Source: Limnovirga soli (lineage in GTDB: Bacteria; Bacteroidota; Bacteroidia; Chitinophagales; Chitinophagaceae). Taken from it: a stretch of 64,000 bases of DNA. The translations under genes and the position numbers were made by a program. The stretch spans positions 248,001-312,000 of the forward strand of contig NZ_WHPF01000007.1 in assembly GCF_013106755.1 (NCBI RefSeq), in the 5' to 3' direction. This document shows, in pieces, positions 9,325 through 18,162 of this stretch. Positions within the stretch are counted from its first letter, which is position 1; every line of letters starts with the position of its first letter. The notes under the pieces are model-generated. The model saw nothing but the letters and a program-made list of their open reading frames with translations. It made no database searches and had not been told where the DNA came from.

Positions 9325-10299
9325 ATGACTAAAGGACCCGTTTCTACATTTATAGAACACCATTACCGCCATTTTAACGCAGCCGCTTTAATGGATGCTG
9401 CCAAAGGCTATGAAACCCATTTACTGGAAGGTGGTAAAATGATGGTTACCCTTGCCGGCGCCATGAGTACGGCCGAGCTGGGTATTTCTTTTGCCGAAAT
9501 GATTCGCCAGGATAAAGTGCAAATTATTAGCTGCACCGGCGCCAATCTGGAAGAAGATATTATGAACCTGGTGGCCCATAGCCATTATAAAAGGGTACCT
9601 AATTACAGGGATTTAAGTCCGCAGGAAGAATGGGATTTACTGGAAAACCATTATAACCGCGTAACCGATACCTGCATACCCGAAGAAGAAGCTTTTAGAA
9701 GGCTGCAACAGCATATAGTAAAGATTTGGAAAGATGCAGAAGCGGCGGGAGAAAGATATTTTCCGCATGAGTATATGTATAAAATGTTGTTAAGCGGAGT
9801 ATTGGAACAGTATTACGAAATAGACCCCAAAAACAGCTGGATGCTGGCCGCTGCCGAAAAAAATATTCCTATTGTGGTGCCGGGTTGGGAAGATAGTACC
9901 ATGGGCAATATTTTTGCATCTTATTGTATTAAGGGCGAATTGAAAGCCAGTACCATGAAGAGTGGTATTGAGTATATGGTAGAACTTAGCGATTGGTACC
10001 GCAAAAACAGTAGCGGTAAGGGTGTAGGCTTTTTTCAAATTGGTGGCGGTATTGCCGGCGATTTCCCCATTTGCGTAGTGCCCATGATGTACCAGGACCT
10101 GGAATGGCACGATGTACCTTTCTGGAGTTATTTCTGCCAAATATCAGATTCTACTACCAGCTATGGTTCTTACTCAGGTGCCGTACCAAACGAAAAAATT
10201 ACCTGGGGCAAATTAGACATTCATACCCCCAAATTTATTGTAGAAAGCGATGCTACCATTGTTGCCCCGCTTATGTTTGCATGGATTTTGGGTTGGTAA
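9325..10299 (+). CDS. deoxyhypusine synthase-like family protein
   Basis: 324 residues from the ATG at 9325; an in-frame GTG at 9322 directly precedes it. The protein follows the deoxyhypusine synthase fold throughout: GGKMMVTLAGAMSTAELG near the start, an ISCTGANLEED NAD-binding segment, then FFQIGGGIAGDFP. Near the end, ITWGKLD corresponds to the SWGKI segment that carries the catalytic Lys of the eukaryotic enzyme, so Lys296 appears retained. True deoxyhypusine synthase modifies eIF5A, which bacteria lack. Related enzymes make homospermidine from putrescine or spermidine. The substrate here is therefore open, with polyamine chemistry the best guess. It stands alone, with terminators on both sides. 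Confidence 0.88.
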   Translation: MTKGPVSTFIEHHYRHFNAAALMDAAKGYETHLLEGGKMMVTLAGAMSTAELGISFAEMIRQDKVQIISCTGANLEEDIMNLVAHSHYKRVPNYRDLSPQEEWDLLENHYNRVTDTCIPEEEAFRRLQQHIVKIWKDAEAAGERYFPHEYMYKMLLSGVLEQYYEIDPKNSWMLAAAEKNIPIVVPGWEDSTMGNIFASYCIKGELKASTMKSGIEYMVELSDWYRKNSSGKGVGFFQIGGGIAGDFPICVVPMMYQDLEWHDVPFWSYFCQISDSTTSYGSYSGAVPNEKITWGKLDIHTPKFIVESDATIVAPLMFAWILGW

Positions 10300-10324
10300 T
10301 TTTACTTTATATGTATTTAATAAA

Positions 10325-10356
10325 AAAGCCTTTACACATTGTAAAGGCTTTTTTTA
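10325..10356. terminator. bidirectional terminator between the DHS-like gene and leuS
   Basis: The stem AAGCCTTTAC/GTAAAGGCTT has a short loop, with A-rich sequence before it and a T-run after it, so it can work on both strands. It is 26 bp after the DHS-like stop and lies between convergent genes. Confidence 0.8.
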
Positions 10357-10377
10357 TGCCACTTGTATCTTTTGGGC

Positions 10378-10460
10378 CCGGCTGGTTGCAGTTGGCAGCT
10401 TTACTTGCGTCGCACACTTGTACTGCGGATAGTTTTGGCAGCTTTAAAACAGCCAATACC
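10378..10460 (+). repeat. dispersed TGCGTCGCA repeat (type A)
   Basis: Exact core at 10405-10423. It is preceded by GGCAGCTTTAC and followed by TGCGGATAGTTTTGGCAGCTTTAAAACAGCC split by single changes. This nearly duplicates the flank of the copy at 9065. It lies just beyond the bidirectional terminator. Confidence 0.85.
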
Positions 10461-10478
10461 ATAAGGGCCAGCCAGCGG

Positions 10479-13238
10479 CTAAATAACTATATTAATCATT
10501 TTGCCTTTTACAAAAATGAACTTTTTAACGTTGGCGTTTTCAATCCATTTTTTAACGGTATCGTTGTTCAAGGCAATTGTTTTTACTTCTTCCTCGGTAG
10601 CATCCAATGCAATGCTAATAGTGGTGCGTAGTTTACCATTAATGCTAACAGGGTATTCTTTGGCGCTTTCTACCGTGTATTTAGCTTCGTACACAGGGTA
10701 GCTGGCATCCAGAATTAAAGAGGTATTACCCAAAGCACTCCATAGTTCCTCAGCAATATGCGGTGCATAAGGCACCAGCATTACCAGCAAAGGTTCCAGC
10801 ACGGCACGTTTATTACATTTAAGATCGCTAAGCTCGTTTACGCACACCATAAAAGCACTAACGGCGGTATTAAAGCTAAAGCGCTCTGTGTCTTCCTCAA
10901 TTTTACGAATGGCTTTATGCAGCACTTTTAATTCGGCATCTGTTGGGGCGGCTTCATTCCAAACCTTACCCTTTACTTCATCAAAAAACAGGCGCCATAA
11001 TTTTCTAAGAAAACGGTGTACCCCTTCTATGCCCTTGGTATCCCAGGGTTTGCTTTGTTCTACGGGGCCAAGAAACATCTCGTACATGCGAAATGTATCG
11101 GCACCATATTTTTGTACCAATTCATCCGGGTTAACAGTATTGTATTTTGTTTTGGACATTTTCTCCACCTCGGCACCACAGATGTATTTGCCATCTTCTA
11201 AAATAAAAGTAGCATTGGCATATTCGCCATTGCGCCATTTTTTAAAAGCTGCTGTATCCAGTTCAAAACCATCCACCATGTTTACATCCACATGTATGGC
11301 ATCGGTTTCGTATTGCTCTTTTACTCCGGCAGAAACAAATTGTTGTGTACCCCTTATACGGTAAGCAAATCTGGAACTGCCCTGTATCATGCCCTGGTTA
11401 ACCAGTTTTTTAAAAGGTTCCTCAAAGCTGATAAAGCCCAGATCAAAAAGCACTTTTGTCCATAAACGGCTATACAATAAATGACCCACCGCATGTTCGG
11501 TGCCGCCAATATAAATATCTACCTGATTCCAGTAATCACTAACATTTTTATCGCAGAATGCGGCATTATTATGCGGATCCATATACCGTAAAAAATACCA
11601 GGAAGAACCTGCATAGCCGGGCATGGTATTGGTTTCCAGCTGCTGGGCTGTCCACTCAGGAATATTGGCCAGTGGGCCTTCGCCTTCGGGGCCTGGTTTG
11701 TATTCATCTACCTGAGGTAATTGCAAAGGCAGTTCTGTTTCTTCTAATGGGTAGGCAATGCCATCAATCCATTTAATAGGGAATGGTTCGCCCCAGTAGC
11801 GTTGGCGGCTAAATGCGGCATCACGCATTTTATAATTTACTTTATGTTTGCCCTTGCCCCAGCCCTCCAAATCGGTTATTACAATTTCTGATGCATCACG
11901 CATTAGCATACCGGTGAGAAAATCGCTGTTTAATAACTCAGCATCTTTGGTAGCATTCGCATCTTCGCCATTAAACAAATCGCCCAAAATATTGGTTACA
12001 TGAATATTAAAGTGTTTGGCAAAACGAAGATCTCGTTCATCGCCGCAAGGCACGGCCATAATGGCACCGGTACCATAGCCAGCCAATACATATTCACTGA
12101 TATAAACAGGTACTTCGCGCAAACTAAGTGGATTAATGGCATAGGCGCCGGTAAAACATCCACTGATTTTTTTCTCGGCAATACGCTCTCTTTCGCTACG
12201 GCTTTTAACATAAGTAAGATAATCTTCCACTTCCTGTTTATGTTTTGGAGTAGTAATTTTTTCTATTATCTCGTGTTCGGGTGCCACTACCATAAAGTCT
12301 ACACCAAAAATGGTATCGGGCCGGGTGGTATACACTTTTAATACTTCGTTACTGTCAAGTATAGCAAAATCCATTTCTGCACCATAACTTTTGCCAATCC
12401 AGTTGCGTTGCATTTCTTTCATGGCTTCGCTAAATTCCACTTTTTCCAGGCCTTCTAATAACCTATCAGCATATTCTGTAATTCTTAAATACCATTGGCG
12501 TAGCTTCTTTTTCACCACAGGATGTCCGCCACGTTCGCTAACCCCGTTTACAACTTCATCGTTTGCCAGCACCGTACCTAAGGCTTCGCACCAGTTAACT
12601 TCGCCATAGCCGCAAAAAGCCAGCCTGTACTGCATAAGTATGTCCTGCTGTTTTGCGTGGTTAAATGCTTTCCAGTCATTAGCAGTAAATACAGCCGGAC
12701 TGTATTGGCTATTAGGTATGGGATGGTGTTTATTGCCTTCCTGCTCAAAAATGGCTACCAGGCTGTTTATACTTGCTGCTTTTTTTTGTTGCCTGTTATA
12801 AAAGCTGTTGAATAGCTGCAGGAATATCCACTGTGTCCATTTATAATAGTTGGGTTCGCAGGTACGTACTTCACGGTCCCAATCGAAACAAAAGCCAATA
12901 TTGTTCAGCTGACTACGGAAATTATTGATATTGTTAGCTGTACTAATGGCAGGATGAATGCCATGTTCAATAGCATATTGTTCTGCGGGCAGTCCAAAAG
13001 CATCGTAGCCCATAGGGTGCAGAACATTAAAGCCTTTTAGCCTTTTGTAGCGGGAATAAATATCGCTGGCAATATAGCCTAATGGGTGGCCCACATGCAG
13101 ACCTGCACCACTGGGATAAGGGAACATATCAAGCACATAGTACTTTGGTTTGGTACTATTATTACTAACGGCATATGCGTTGGTTTCTATCCATTTTTGC
13201 TGCCAGTAAGTTTCCAGTTTTCTAAAATCGTATTCCAT
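10479..13238 (-). CDS. leuS: leucyl-tRNA synthetase
   Basis: 919 residues. This class I synthetase charges tRNA-Leu. The HIGH-type motif is HVGH at residues 48-51, within YPSGAGLHVGHPLGY. The KMSKS-type loop is KMSKT at 693-697. The CP1 editing domain is present (TTRPDTIFGVDFMVV, with a later GTGAIMAVPCGDERD). The C-terminal anticodon-binding domain contains APHIAEELW. It is a single-copy housekeeping gene, divergent from ftsX and convergent with the DHS-like gene. Confidence 0.97.
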   Translation of the reverse strand: MEYDFRKLETYWQQKWIETNAYAVSNNSTKPKYYVLDMFPYPSGAGLHVGHPLGYIASDIYSRYKRLKGFNVLHPMGYDAFGLPAEQYAIEHGIHPAISTANNINNFRSQLNNIGFCFDWDREVRTCEPNYYKWTQWIFLQLFNSFYNRQQKKAASINSLVAIFEQEGNKHHPIPNSQYSPAVFTANDWKAFNHAKQQDILMQYRLAFCGYGEVNWCEALGTVLANDEVVNGVSERGGHPVVKKKLRQWYLRITEYADRLLEGLEKVEFSEAMKEMQRNWIGKSYGAEMDFAILDSNEVLKVYTTRPDTIFGVDFMVVAPEHEIIEKITTPKHKQEVEDYLTYVKSRSERERIAEKKISGCFTGAYAINPLSLREVPVYISEYVLAGYGTGAIMAVPCGDERDLRFAKHFNIHVTNILGDLFNGEDANATKDAELLNSDFLTGMLMRDASEIVITDLEGWGKGKHKVNYKMRDAAFSRQRYWGEPFPIKWIDGIAYPLEETELPLQLPQVDEYKPGPEGEGPLANIPEWTAQQLETNTMPGYAGSSWYFLRYMDPHNNAAFCDKNVSDYWNQVDIYIGGTEHAVGHLLYSRLWTKVLFDLGFISFEEPFKKLVNQGMIQGSSRFAYRIRGTQQFVSAGVKEQYETDAIHVDVNMVDGFELDTAAFKKWRNGEYANATFILEDGKYICGAEVEKMSKTKYNTVNPDELVQKYGADTFRMYEMFLGPVEQSKPWDTKGIEGVHRFLRKLWRLFFDEVKGKVWNEAAPTDAELKVLHKAIRKIEEDTERFSFNTAVSAFMVCVNELSDLKCNKRAVLEPLLVMLVPYAPHIAEELWSALGNTSLILDASYPVYEAKYTVESAKEYPVSINGKLRTTISIALDATEEEVKTIALNNDTVKKWIENANVKKFIFVKGKMINIVI

Positions 13239-13327
13239 AATTTAATTACATTCTAGGATGCCTTTGCAAAGATGCTGTTTTTTGACTGTTGCATCCAGGT
13301 AACAGGCTGTTATTGTATTTGCTGCGT

Positions 13328-13410
13328 ATGGCCCGGAACGTACAAGTGTGCGACGCAAGTGGCGATGCCTATTGTTACCGGCGTTGGGCCCATAGTTATT
13401 ACCATTAAAC
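13328..13410 (-). repeat. dispersed TGCGTCGCA repeat (type A)
   Basis: A minus-strand exact core is at 13340-13358, preceded by GGAAC. It is followed by GGCGATGCC and a GTTACCGGCG...CATAGTTATTACC tail seen in other minus-strand copies. It lies in the 297-bp divergent gap between leuS and ftsX, which otherwise holds only the ftsX promoter candidate. Confidence 0.85.
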
Positions 13411-13488
13411 ATACAGTTAAATAAGGTTAGCTAATACTAAGCTTAATAATCTGTCGTTATGAGTGAGTGCAAATGTACACGAATCCAC

Positions 13489-13496
13489 TAAATTTG
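13489..13496 (+). promoter_or_regulatory. candidate -7 element for ftsX
   Basis: TAAATTTG is a full match to TAnnTTTG and lies 39 bp before the ftsX ATG. There is no clear -33 element. Confidence 0.45.
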
Positions 13497-13535
13497 CGCT
13501 TCCAGCATTAAAGCTTAAACATATAAACAGATTTT

Positions 13536-14411
13536 ATGGCGGAAACAGGAAAAGCTTCGTTAAGACGCAGTAAGCCCAATTATATTTACAGCATAGTGGG
13601 TGTATCGCTGGTGTTATTGATTATGGGGGTAATGGGTTGGGTATTGCTGAACTTTAGCCGCGTAGGTAATTCTTTTAAAGAAGATATACGTATAAGCGCG
13701 TATTTGCGTACGCAAAACAAGGACACCATTGGAAAAATACAACAGTATATAGCAGCCCAACCTTACGCCAAAGATGTAAAATATATTGATAAGGAGCAGG
13801 CTAAATTGTTATGGAATAAGGACAATAATGAGGAGTGGGGCAAAATACTGGATTATAACCCATTGCCCGAGAGTATTGATTTTTATGCCCGTGCCGAATA
13901 TGTGAATACAGATAGCCTTAATAAAATATCTGCATCGCTAATGGCTGTATATGGCAATCAGATTACCGATTTGCAATACCCACAGGTATTAGTAAGCAGC
14001 CTAACGGAGAAAACAAGGGTATTTGGTATAGCTTTTATAGTGGTATCTGTGTTGCTTTGTATTATTGTTATTTTTAGTATTGACAATACCATAAGACTGG
14101 CCATGTTTAGTAACCGGTTTTTGATTAAAACCATGCAAATGGTTGGTGCTACCAGGGGATTTATTGCCAAGCCAATGGATATAAGGGCTATTATAAATGG
14201 ATTGATTAGTGCGTCAATTTCTGTATTGTTGTTGTTTGGCCTGATTACCTGGCTGGAAAGCCTGATACCCCAGTTAAAAGCCATAAGAGATATTGAACTA
14301 AACCTTATTTTATTTGGTGGCATGATATTATTGGGGGTGGCTATTTCTTTGTTTAGTACCCACCGAAGTGTGATAAAATATTTGAAGATGAAACTTGATG
14401 ATTTATACTAA
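13536..14411 (+). CDS. ftsX: cell division permease-like protein FtsX
   Basis: 291 residues with four membrane helices in the FtsX pattern. TM1 is at about residues 17-39, a periplasmic loop of about 120 residues follows, and three C-terminal helices come after residue 160. FtsX with the ATPase FtsE links divisome assembly to peptidoglycan hydrolase activation. FtsE is not beside it here, as is common in Bacteroidota. The loop includes SAYLRTQNKDTIGKIQQYI and KDVKYIDKEQAKLLW. It is followed by a DUF3098 gene and uppP, a conserved order in this phylum. Confidence 0.92.
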   Translation: MAETGKASLRRSKPNYIYSIVGVSLVLLIMGVMGWVLLNFSRVGNSFKEDIRISAYLRTQNKDTIGKIQQYIAAQPYAKDVKYIDKEQAKLLWNKDNNEEWGKILDYNPLPESIDFYARAEYVNTDSLNKISASLMAVYGNQITDLQYPQVLVSSLTEKTRVFGIAFIVVSVLLCIIVIFSIDNTIRLAMFSNRFLIKTMQMVGATRGFIAKPMDIRAIINGLISASISVLLLFGLITWLESLIPQLKAIRDIELNLILFGGMILLGVAISLFSTHRSVIKYLKMKLDDLY

Positions 14412-14559
14412 TGTTTAGGCTACTACTGGTAAGTGTATTAGACAAAGAAAATGGCTTTAAGGAATAGCTTACATAACTGTAGTTTTTTAATATTTGTATA
14501 ATTAGGGTTTTGACTTTTTAATGTATTATACATTATCTTGCAGGCCTTAAAACAGCACA

Positions 14560-14811
14560 ATGACCGAAACAAAACAAAAACCCATGAATACTCTTTTTAC
14601 AAAAGAGAATTATATCTGGATGATAATAGGTGCGCTGGTAATAGCGTTGGGCATGGTTTTAATGTCTGGCGGAAAGAATGAAAATCCTGCTGTTTTTGAT
14701 ACCAATGTTGTATATAGCACCACCCGTGTAACCATAGCCCCTATTTTAATAGTAGTTGGTTTACTGGTAGAAGTGTATGCTATCTTTAAAAAACCCAAGC
14801 AAACTGCTTAA
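14560..14811 (+). CDS. DUF3098 small membrane protein
   Basis: 83 residues with two hydrophobic helices (about 19-37 and 58-75) separated by a short loop containing SGGKNENPAVFD. This matches the DUF3098 family, which is found almost only in Bacteroidota between ftsX and uppP. The function is unknown. The context suggests a role at the envelope near cell division or undecaprenyl recycling, which is inference. It is 148 bp after ftsX and 60 bp before uppP. Confidence 0.85.
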   Translation: MTETKQKPMNTLFTKENYIWMIIGALVIALGMVLMSGGKNENPAVFDTNVVYSTTRVTIAPILIVVGLLVEVYAIFKKPKQTA

Positions 14812-14871
14812 GATTATTTTAATCTTAATAAATCTTCAATATCATCTTTTCCAAACACCAATCAAAGTAAT

Positions 14872-15669
14872 ATGACTTCAATTCAATCAGTAGTATTAGC
14901 CGTTGTAGAAGGTTTAACTGAATTTATCCCCGTTTCATCAACCGGTCACCTTATTATGGTGAGTTCGCTGATGGGCATTGGTAAGAATGAGTTTACTCAA
15001 TTTTTTGAGATTGCTATTCAGTTAGGTGCTATTCTGGCTGTAGTTGTTTTATATTGGAAGAAATTTTTCACCTTTAGGGACTGGAAATTTTATGCAAAAC
15101 TTATTGTGGCCGTTATACCAGCATTGGTATTTGGTTATAAACTGGGCCCGGTAATTGATTCACTTTTAATAAACCCATTGTATACTGCATTGGCTATTAT
15201 GGGTGGTGGTTTTGTATTATTGTTTATCGACAATATTTTCCGTAACGGTAAAATAAAGGATGAGAAAGATATCACTTTCCTAAACAGTATTATGATCGGT
15301 ATTTTTCAATGTGCTGCCTTAATTCCTGGTGTAAGTAGAAGTGCTGCAACCATTATTGGAGGTATGCAACAGAAATTAAGCCGTGGGGTTGCCGCAGAAT
15401 TTTCATTCTTTCTGGCTGTACCTACTATGGCAGCTGCTACCCTATATAAATTGATGACTACTTTACAGGAAAACCCTACTATTTTTAAGGAAGGTAATAA
15501 TATGAGTGCCTTATTAATTGGAAACGTGGTAGCATTTGTAGTAGCGTTTTTTACTATGCGTATGCTGGTTGATTTTGTAAAGAAACACGGTTTTAAGGCA
15601 TTTGGCTGGTACAGGATTTGCATTGGTATTGTGTTTTTACTAATGATTAAAATGAACCAGATTAGATAA
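14872..15669 (+). CDS. uppP: undecaprenyl-diphosphate phosphatase (UppP/BacA)
   Basis: 265 residues, mostly hydrophobic, matching the BacA/UppP family. The two signature regions are EGLTEFIPVSSTGH at residues 13-26 and PGVSRSAAT at 152-160. The enzyme removes one phosphate from undecaprenyl diphosphate in the inner membrane, recycling the lipid carrier for peptidoglycan and other cell-wall polymers. It also gives bacitracin tolerance. It ends at a strong terminator, so it probably closes an ftsX-DUF3098-uppP unit. Confidence 0.96.
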   Translation: MTSIQSVVLAVVEGLTEFIPVSSTGHLIMVSSLMGIGKNEFTQFFEIAIQLGAILAVVVLYWKKFFTFRDWKFYAKLIVAVIPALVFGYKLGPVIDSLLINPLYTALAIMGGGFVLLFIDNIFRNGKIKDEKDITFLNSIMIGIFQCAALIPGVSRSAATIIGGMQQKLSRGVAAEFSFFLAVPTMAAATLYKLMTTLQENPTIFKEGNNMSALLIGNVVAFVVAFFTMRMLVDFVKKHGFKAFGWYRICIGIVFLLMIKMNQIR

Positions 15670-15713
15670 TATTTTATACAGCTTGCTGATAATAAATTAA
15701 AAGCTTAATTTTC

Positions 15714-15745
15714 ATGCCTGCCATTTTTGGCAGGCATTTTATTTT
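15714..15745 (+). terminator. terminator after uppP
   Basis: A perfect 10-bp stem ATGCCTGCCA/TGGCAGGCAT (15714-15723 with 15728-15737) has a 4-nt loop and is followed by TTTTATTTTG. An in-frame TTG of the next ORF (15727) lies inside this hairpin, which argues against that codon as the start. Confidence 0.88.
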
Positions 15746-15759
15746 GTAAAAAAGCTATT

Positions 15760-17064
15760 ATGCAAACTGCTTCGAAGAAGGTGATTAACGGTTGGGCCAT
15801 GTACGATTGGGCCAACAGCGTGTATAATCTTGTTATAACCACTACTTTTTTCCCTATATATTTCACTGCTATCACCAAAAATCCGGATGGCAGTGATGTA
15901 GTATCGTTTATGGGCAGAAAATTTGTAAATTCTTCGCTTTACGACTATACGCTGGCTGCAGCTTATTTATTGGTAGCCATATCTTACCCCATTCTAACTT
16001 CTATTGCAGACACCAAAGGGAATAAGAAAAACTTTATGAAGTTCTTCAGCACACTTGGGGCATTTGGGTGTTCTTTATTATTCTTTTTTAATGATGTTTC
16101 GCTGCTTTGGCTGGGTGTAATGGCTTTTATGATGGCGTCAATCGGCTATGCCGGTAGCCTTGTTTTTTACAATGCTTATCTGCCCGAAATTGCGGCGCCG
16201 GAAGATAGGGACCGTGTTAGTGCTAAAGGCTTTTCTTTTGGCTATATAGGCAGTGTTATTATGCAAATGATAGGTTTTGCCCTGGTGCTGATGCTAAAAT
16301 CAAATCCATTGATTGGGCCTAGAATTACCTTTTTGCTGGTAGGTATTTGGTGGCTGGGTTTTGCGCAAATAACTTTTGCCAGGCTGCCTAAGGTTGCTGA
16401 TACTGCCAAAAAGAAAATAAATGTACTAACGGATGGCTTTAAAGAAGTAAAAAAAGTATTTAACGAAGTAAAAACCCTGCCTGTATTAAAACGTTTTTTG
16501 CGGGGCTTTTTTTTCTATAGTATGGGGGTGCAAACCGTAATGCTAGCTGCTACTTTATTTGGTAGTAAGTTATTGGGGCTGGATGATACAAAACTAATTA
16601 TAACAGTAGTTATTATACAATTGGTTGCTATTTTGGGTGCTATTCTAATGAGCCGTTTATCTGCAAAATTCGGTAACCTTAAAGTATTAATGGGCGTAGT
16701 GATTTTCTGGATTTTTGTTTGCCTGGCTGCTTATTATACTGCCGTTTTAAAAGAGCAGGGCGAGGATCCTGAAATGTATTTTTATGTGCTTGCAATGGCA
16801 GTTGGTTTGGTTATGGGAGGTATACAGGCTTTAAGCCGGTCTACCTATGCCAAACTAATGCCCGATACAAAAGATACTGCCTCTTATTTTAGTTATTACG
16901 ATCTTACCGAAAAGCTGGCCATCGTTATTGGTATTTTTAGCTTTGGATATATTGAAGAAATTACAGGTAGTATGAAAAACTCTGTTTTAATACTCATCGT
17001 GTTTTTCATAATTGGTTTTATCTGGCTGCTGGGCGCCTTACATAAACAAAGAACAGCCAAATAA
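15760..17064 (+). CDS. MFS transporter, UMF1/Atg22-like
   Basis: 434 residues from the ATG at 15760. The frame extends 11 codons upstream to a TTG, but that part lies in the terminator hairpin and lacks membrane-protein character. About twelve hydrophobic segments are present. The N-terminal NGWAMYDWANSVYNLVITTT is the hallmark of the UMF1/Atg22 branch of the major facilitator superfamily. GGIQALSRSTYAKLMPDTKD lies in the C-terminal half. The substrate is unknown; vacuolar Atg22 exports amino acids, but the bacterial members are not assigned. The next gene begins 27 bp downstream and may be co-transcribed. Confidence 0.9.
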   Translation: MQTASKKVINGWAMYDWANSVYNLVITTTFFPIYFTAITKNPDGSDVVSFMGRKFVNSSLYDYTLAAAYLLVAISYPILTSIADTKGNKKNFMKFFSTLGAFGCSLLFFFNDVSLLWLGVMAFMMASIGYAGSLVFYNAYLPEIAAPEDRDRVSAKGFSFGYIGSVIMQMIGFALVLMLKSNPLIGPRITFLLVGIWWLGFAQITFARLPKVADTAKKKINVLTDGFKEVKKVFNEVKTLPVLKRFLRGFFFYSMGVQTVMLAATLFGSKLLGLDDTKLIITVVIIQLVAILGAILMSRLSAKFGNLKVLMGVVIFWIFVCLAAYYTAVLKEQGEDPEMYFYVLAMAVGLVMGGIQALSRSTYAKLMPDTKDTASYFSYYDLTEKLAIVIGIFSFGYIEEITGSMKNSVLILIVFFIIGFIWLLGALHKQRTAK

Positions 17065-17090
17065 CAAGTATACAATGTCAATGCTAATTT

Positions 17091-17960
17091 ATGCAGCTAC
17101 ATACAATAAATACGGGCTTTTTTAAATTGGATGGTGGTGCCATGTTTGGTGTGGTACCAAAATCTATGTGGAATAAACTTGTACCTGCCGATGAGAATAA
17201 TTTATGTAATTGGGCTATGCGTTGCCTGCTAATTGAAGATGGTAATCGGCTAATACTAATTGATAACGGTATTGGTACCAAGCAGGATGCAAAATTCTTT
17301 AGCCATTACTATCTTTCTGGTAACAGCAGTTTAGATAGCTCGCTTAATGCGCTTGGCTTTAACCGCAGCGATATAACCGATGTAATACTTACCCATCTGC
17401 ATTTCGATCATTGCGGTGGCAGCATTAACCGCCAAGGCGATAAGCTGGTGCCCGCTTTTAGCAATGCCATTTATTGGAGCAATGCTTACCACTGGAACTG
17501 GGCTACCCAACCTAATAATAGGGAAAAAGCCTCTTTTCTTAAAGACAATATTTTGCCAATACAGGAAAGTGGTCAACTGCAATTTATAACACACCCTGCT
17601 ACCCAATTTACTAACGATGGGCAATTGCACAGCGTTGCATTTAACAGCAATATCAATCTTAGGTTTGTAAACGGACATACCGGAATGATGATGTTGCCTC
17701 AAATACAATATCGCAATAATACCATTGTCTTTATGGCCGATCTGCTACCCTCGGTAGCTCACCTGCCCTTGCCTTATGTAATGGCATACGATATGTTCCC
17801 TCTTACTACCTTACAGGAAAAAAATACCTTCCTAACCGAGGCAACAACAAATAATTATACCCTGTTTTTTGAGCACGATGCTGTGCATGAGTGTTGCACC
17901 TTGCAACAAACCGAAAAAGGCATAAAGTATAAAGAGGTATTTGATTTGGCATTGTTATAA
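17091..17960 (+). CDS. MBL fold metallo-hydrolase
   Basis: 289 residues. The metal-binding signature THLHFDHCGG is at residues 101-110, giving His102, His104, Asp106 and His107. Further ligands are likely in VNGHTGMMM, the DLLPSVAHLP aspartate and the C-terminal FEHDAVHE. It has no signal peptide. The layout, with an N-terminal RCLLIEDGNRLILIDNGIG strand pair, resembles lactonase- or aryl-hydrolase-type metallo-beta-lactamase fold enzymes, and the substrate cannot be assigned. It follows the MFS permease by 27 bp. Confidence 0.88.
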   Translation: MQLHTINTGFFKLDGGAMFGVVPKSMWNKLVPADENNLCNWAMRCLLIEDGNRLILIDNGIGTKQDAKFFSHYYLSGNSSLDSSLNALGFNRSDITDVILTHLHFDHCGGSINRQGDKLVPAFSNAIYWSNAYHWNWATQPNNREKASFLKDNILPIQESGQLQFITHPATQFTNDGQLHSVAFNSNINLRFVNGHTGMMMLPQIQYRNNTIVFMADLLPSVAHLPLPYVMAYDMFPLTTLQEKNTFLTEATTNNYTLFFEHDAVHECCTLQQTEKGIKYKEVFDLALL

Positions 17961-17962
17961 TT

Positions 17963-18035
17963 GTAGCCGGCAGTTGCAAACAATTGTGGCTTTACTTGCG
18001 TCGCACACTTGTGCTGTGTAACCAAAGGCAGCAAA
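17963..18035 (+). repeat. dispersed TGCGTCGCA repeat (type A)
   Basis: The core at 17996-18014 is TTGCGTCGCACACTTGTGC. The unit starts with TAGCCGGCAG at 17964, right after the MBL gene stop codon. It lies between convergent genes. Confidence 0.85.
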
Positions 18036-18162
18036 AAATTATCAAGGCGAATATCAACAATATACCTGGGTAACTTTCGAAGCTGTATTAATAATCATAC
18101 ATAGCTATAGCCAGTTTATATCAAGCAAATCAAAGTAAATTGCCACTAATTCAAAATAAGAA

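Noticed and set aside
9790-10631. Frames at 9790-10140 (minus) and 10071-10631 (plus) as genes
   Set aside because: They overlap the DHS-like gene and leuS in other frames, and their products have no recognisable pattern.
15727-15759. Upstream TTG start of the MFS transporter
   Set aside because: The 11 extra codons fall inside the uppP terminator hairpin, and the family N-terminus begins at the ATG at 15760.
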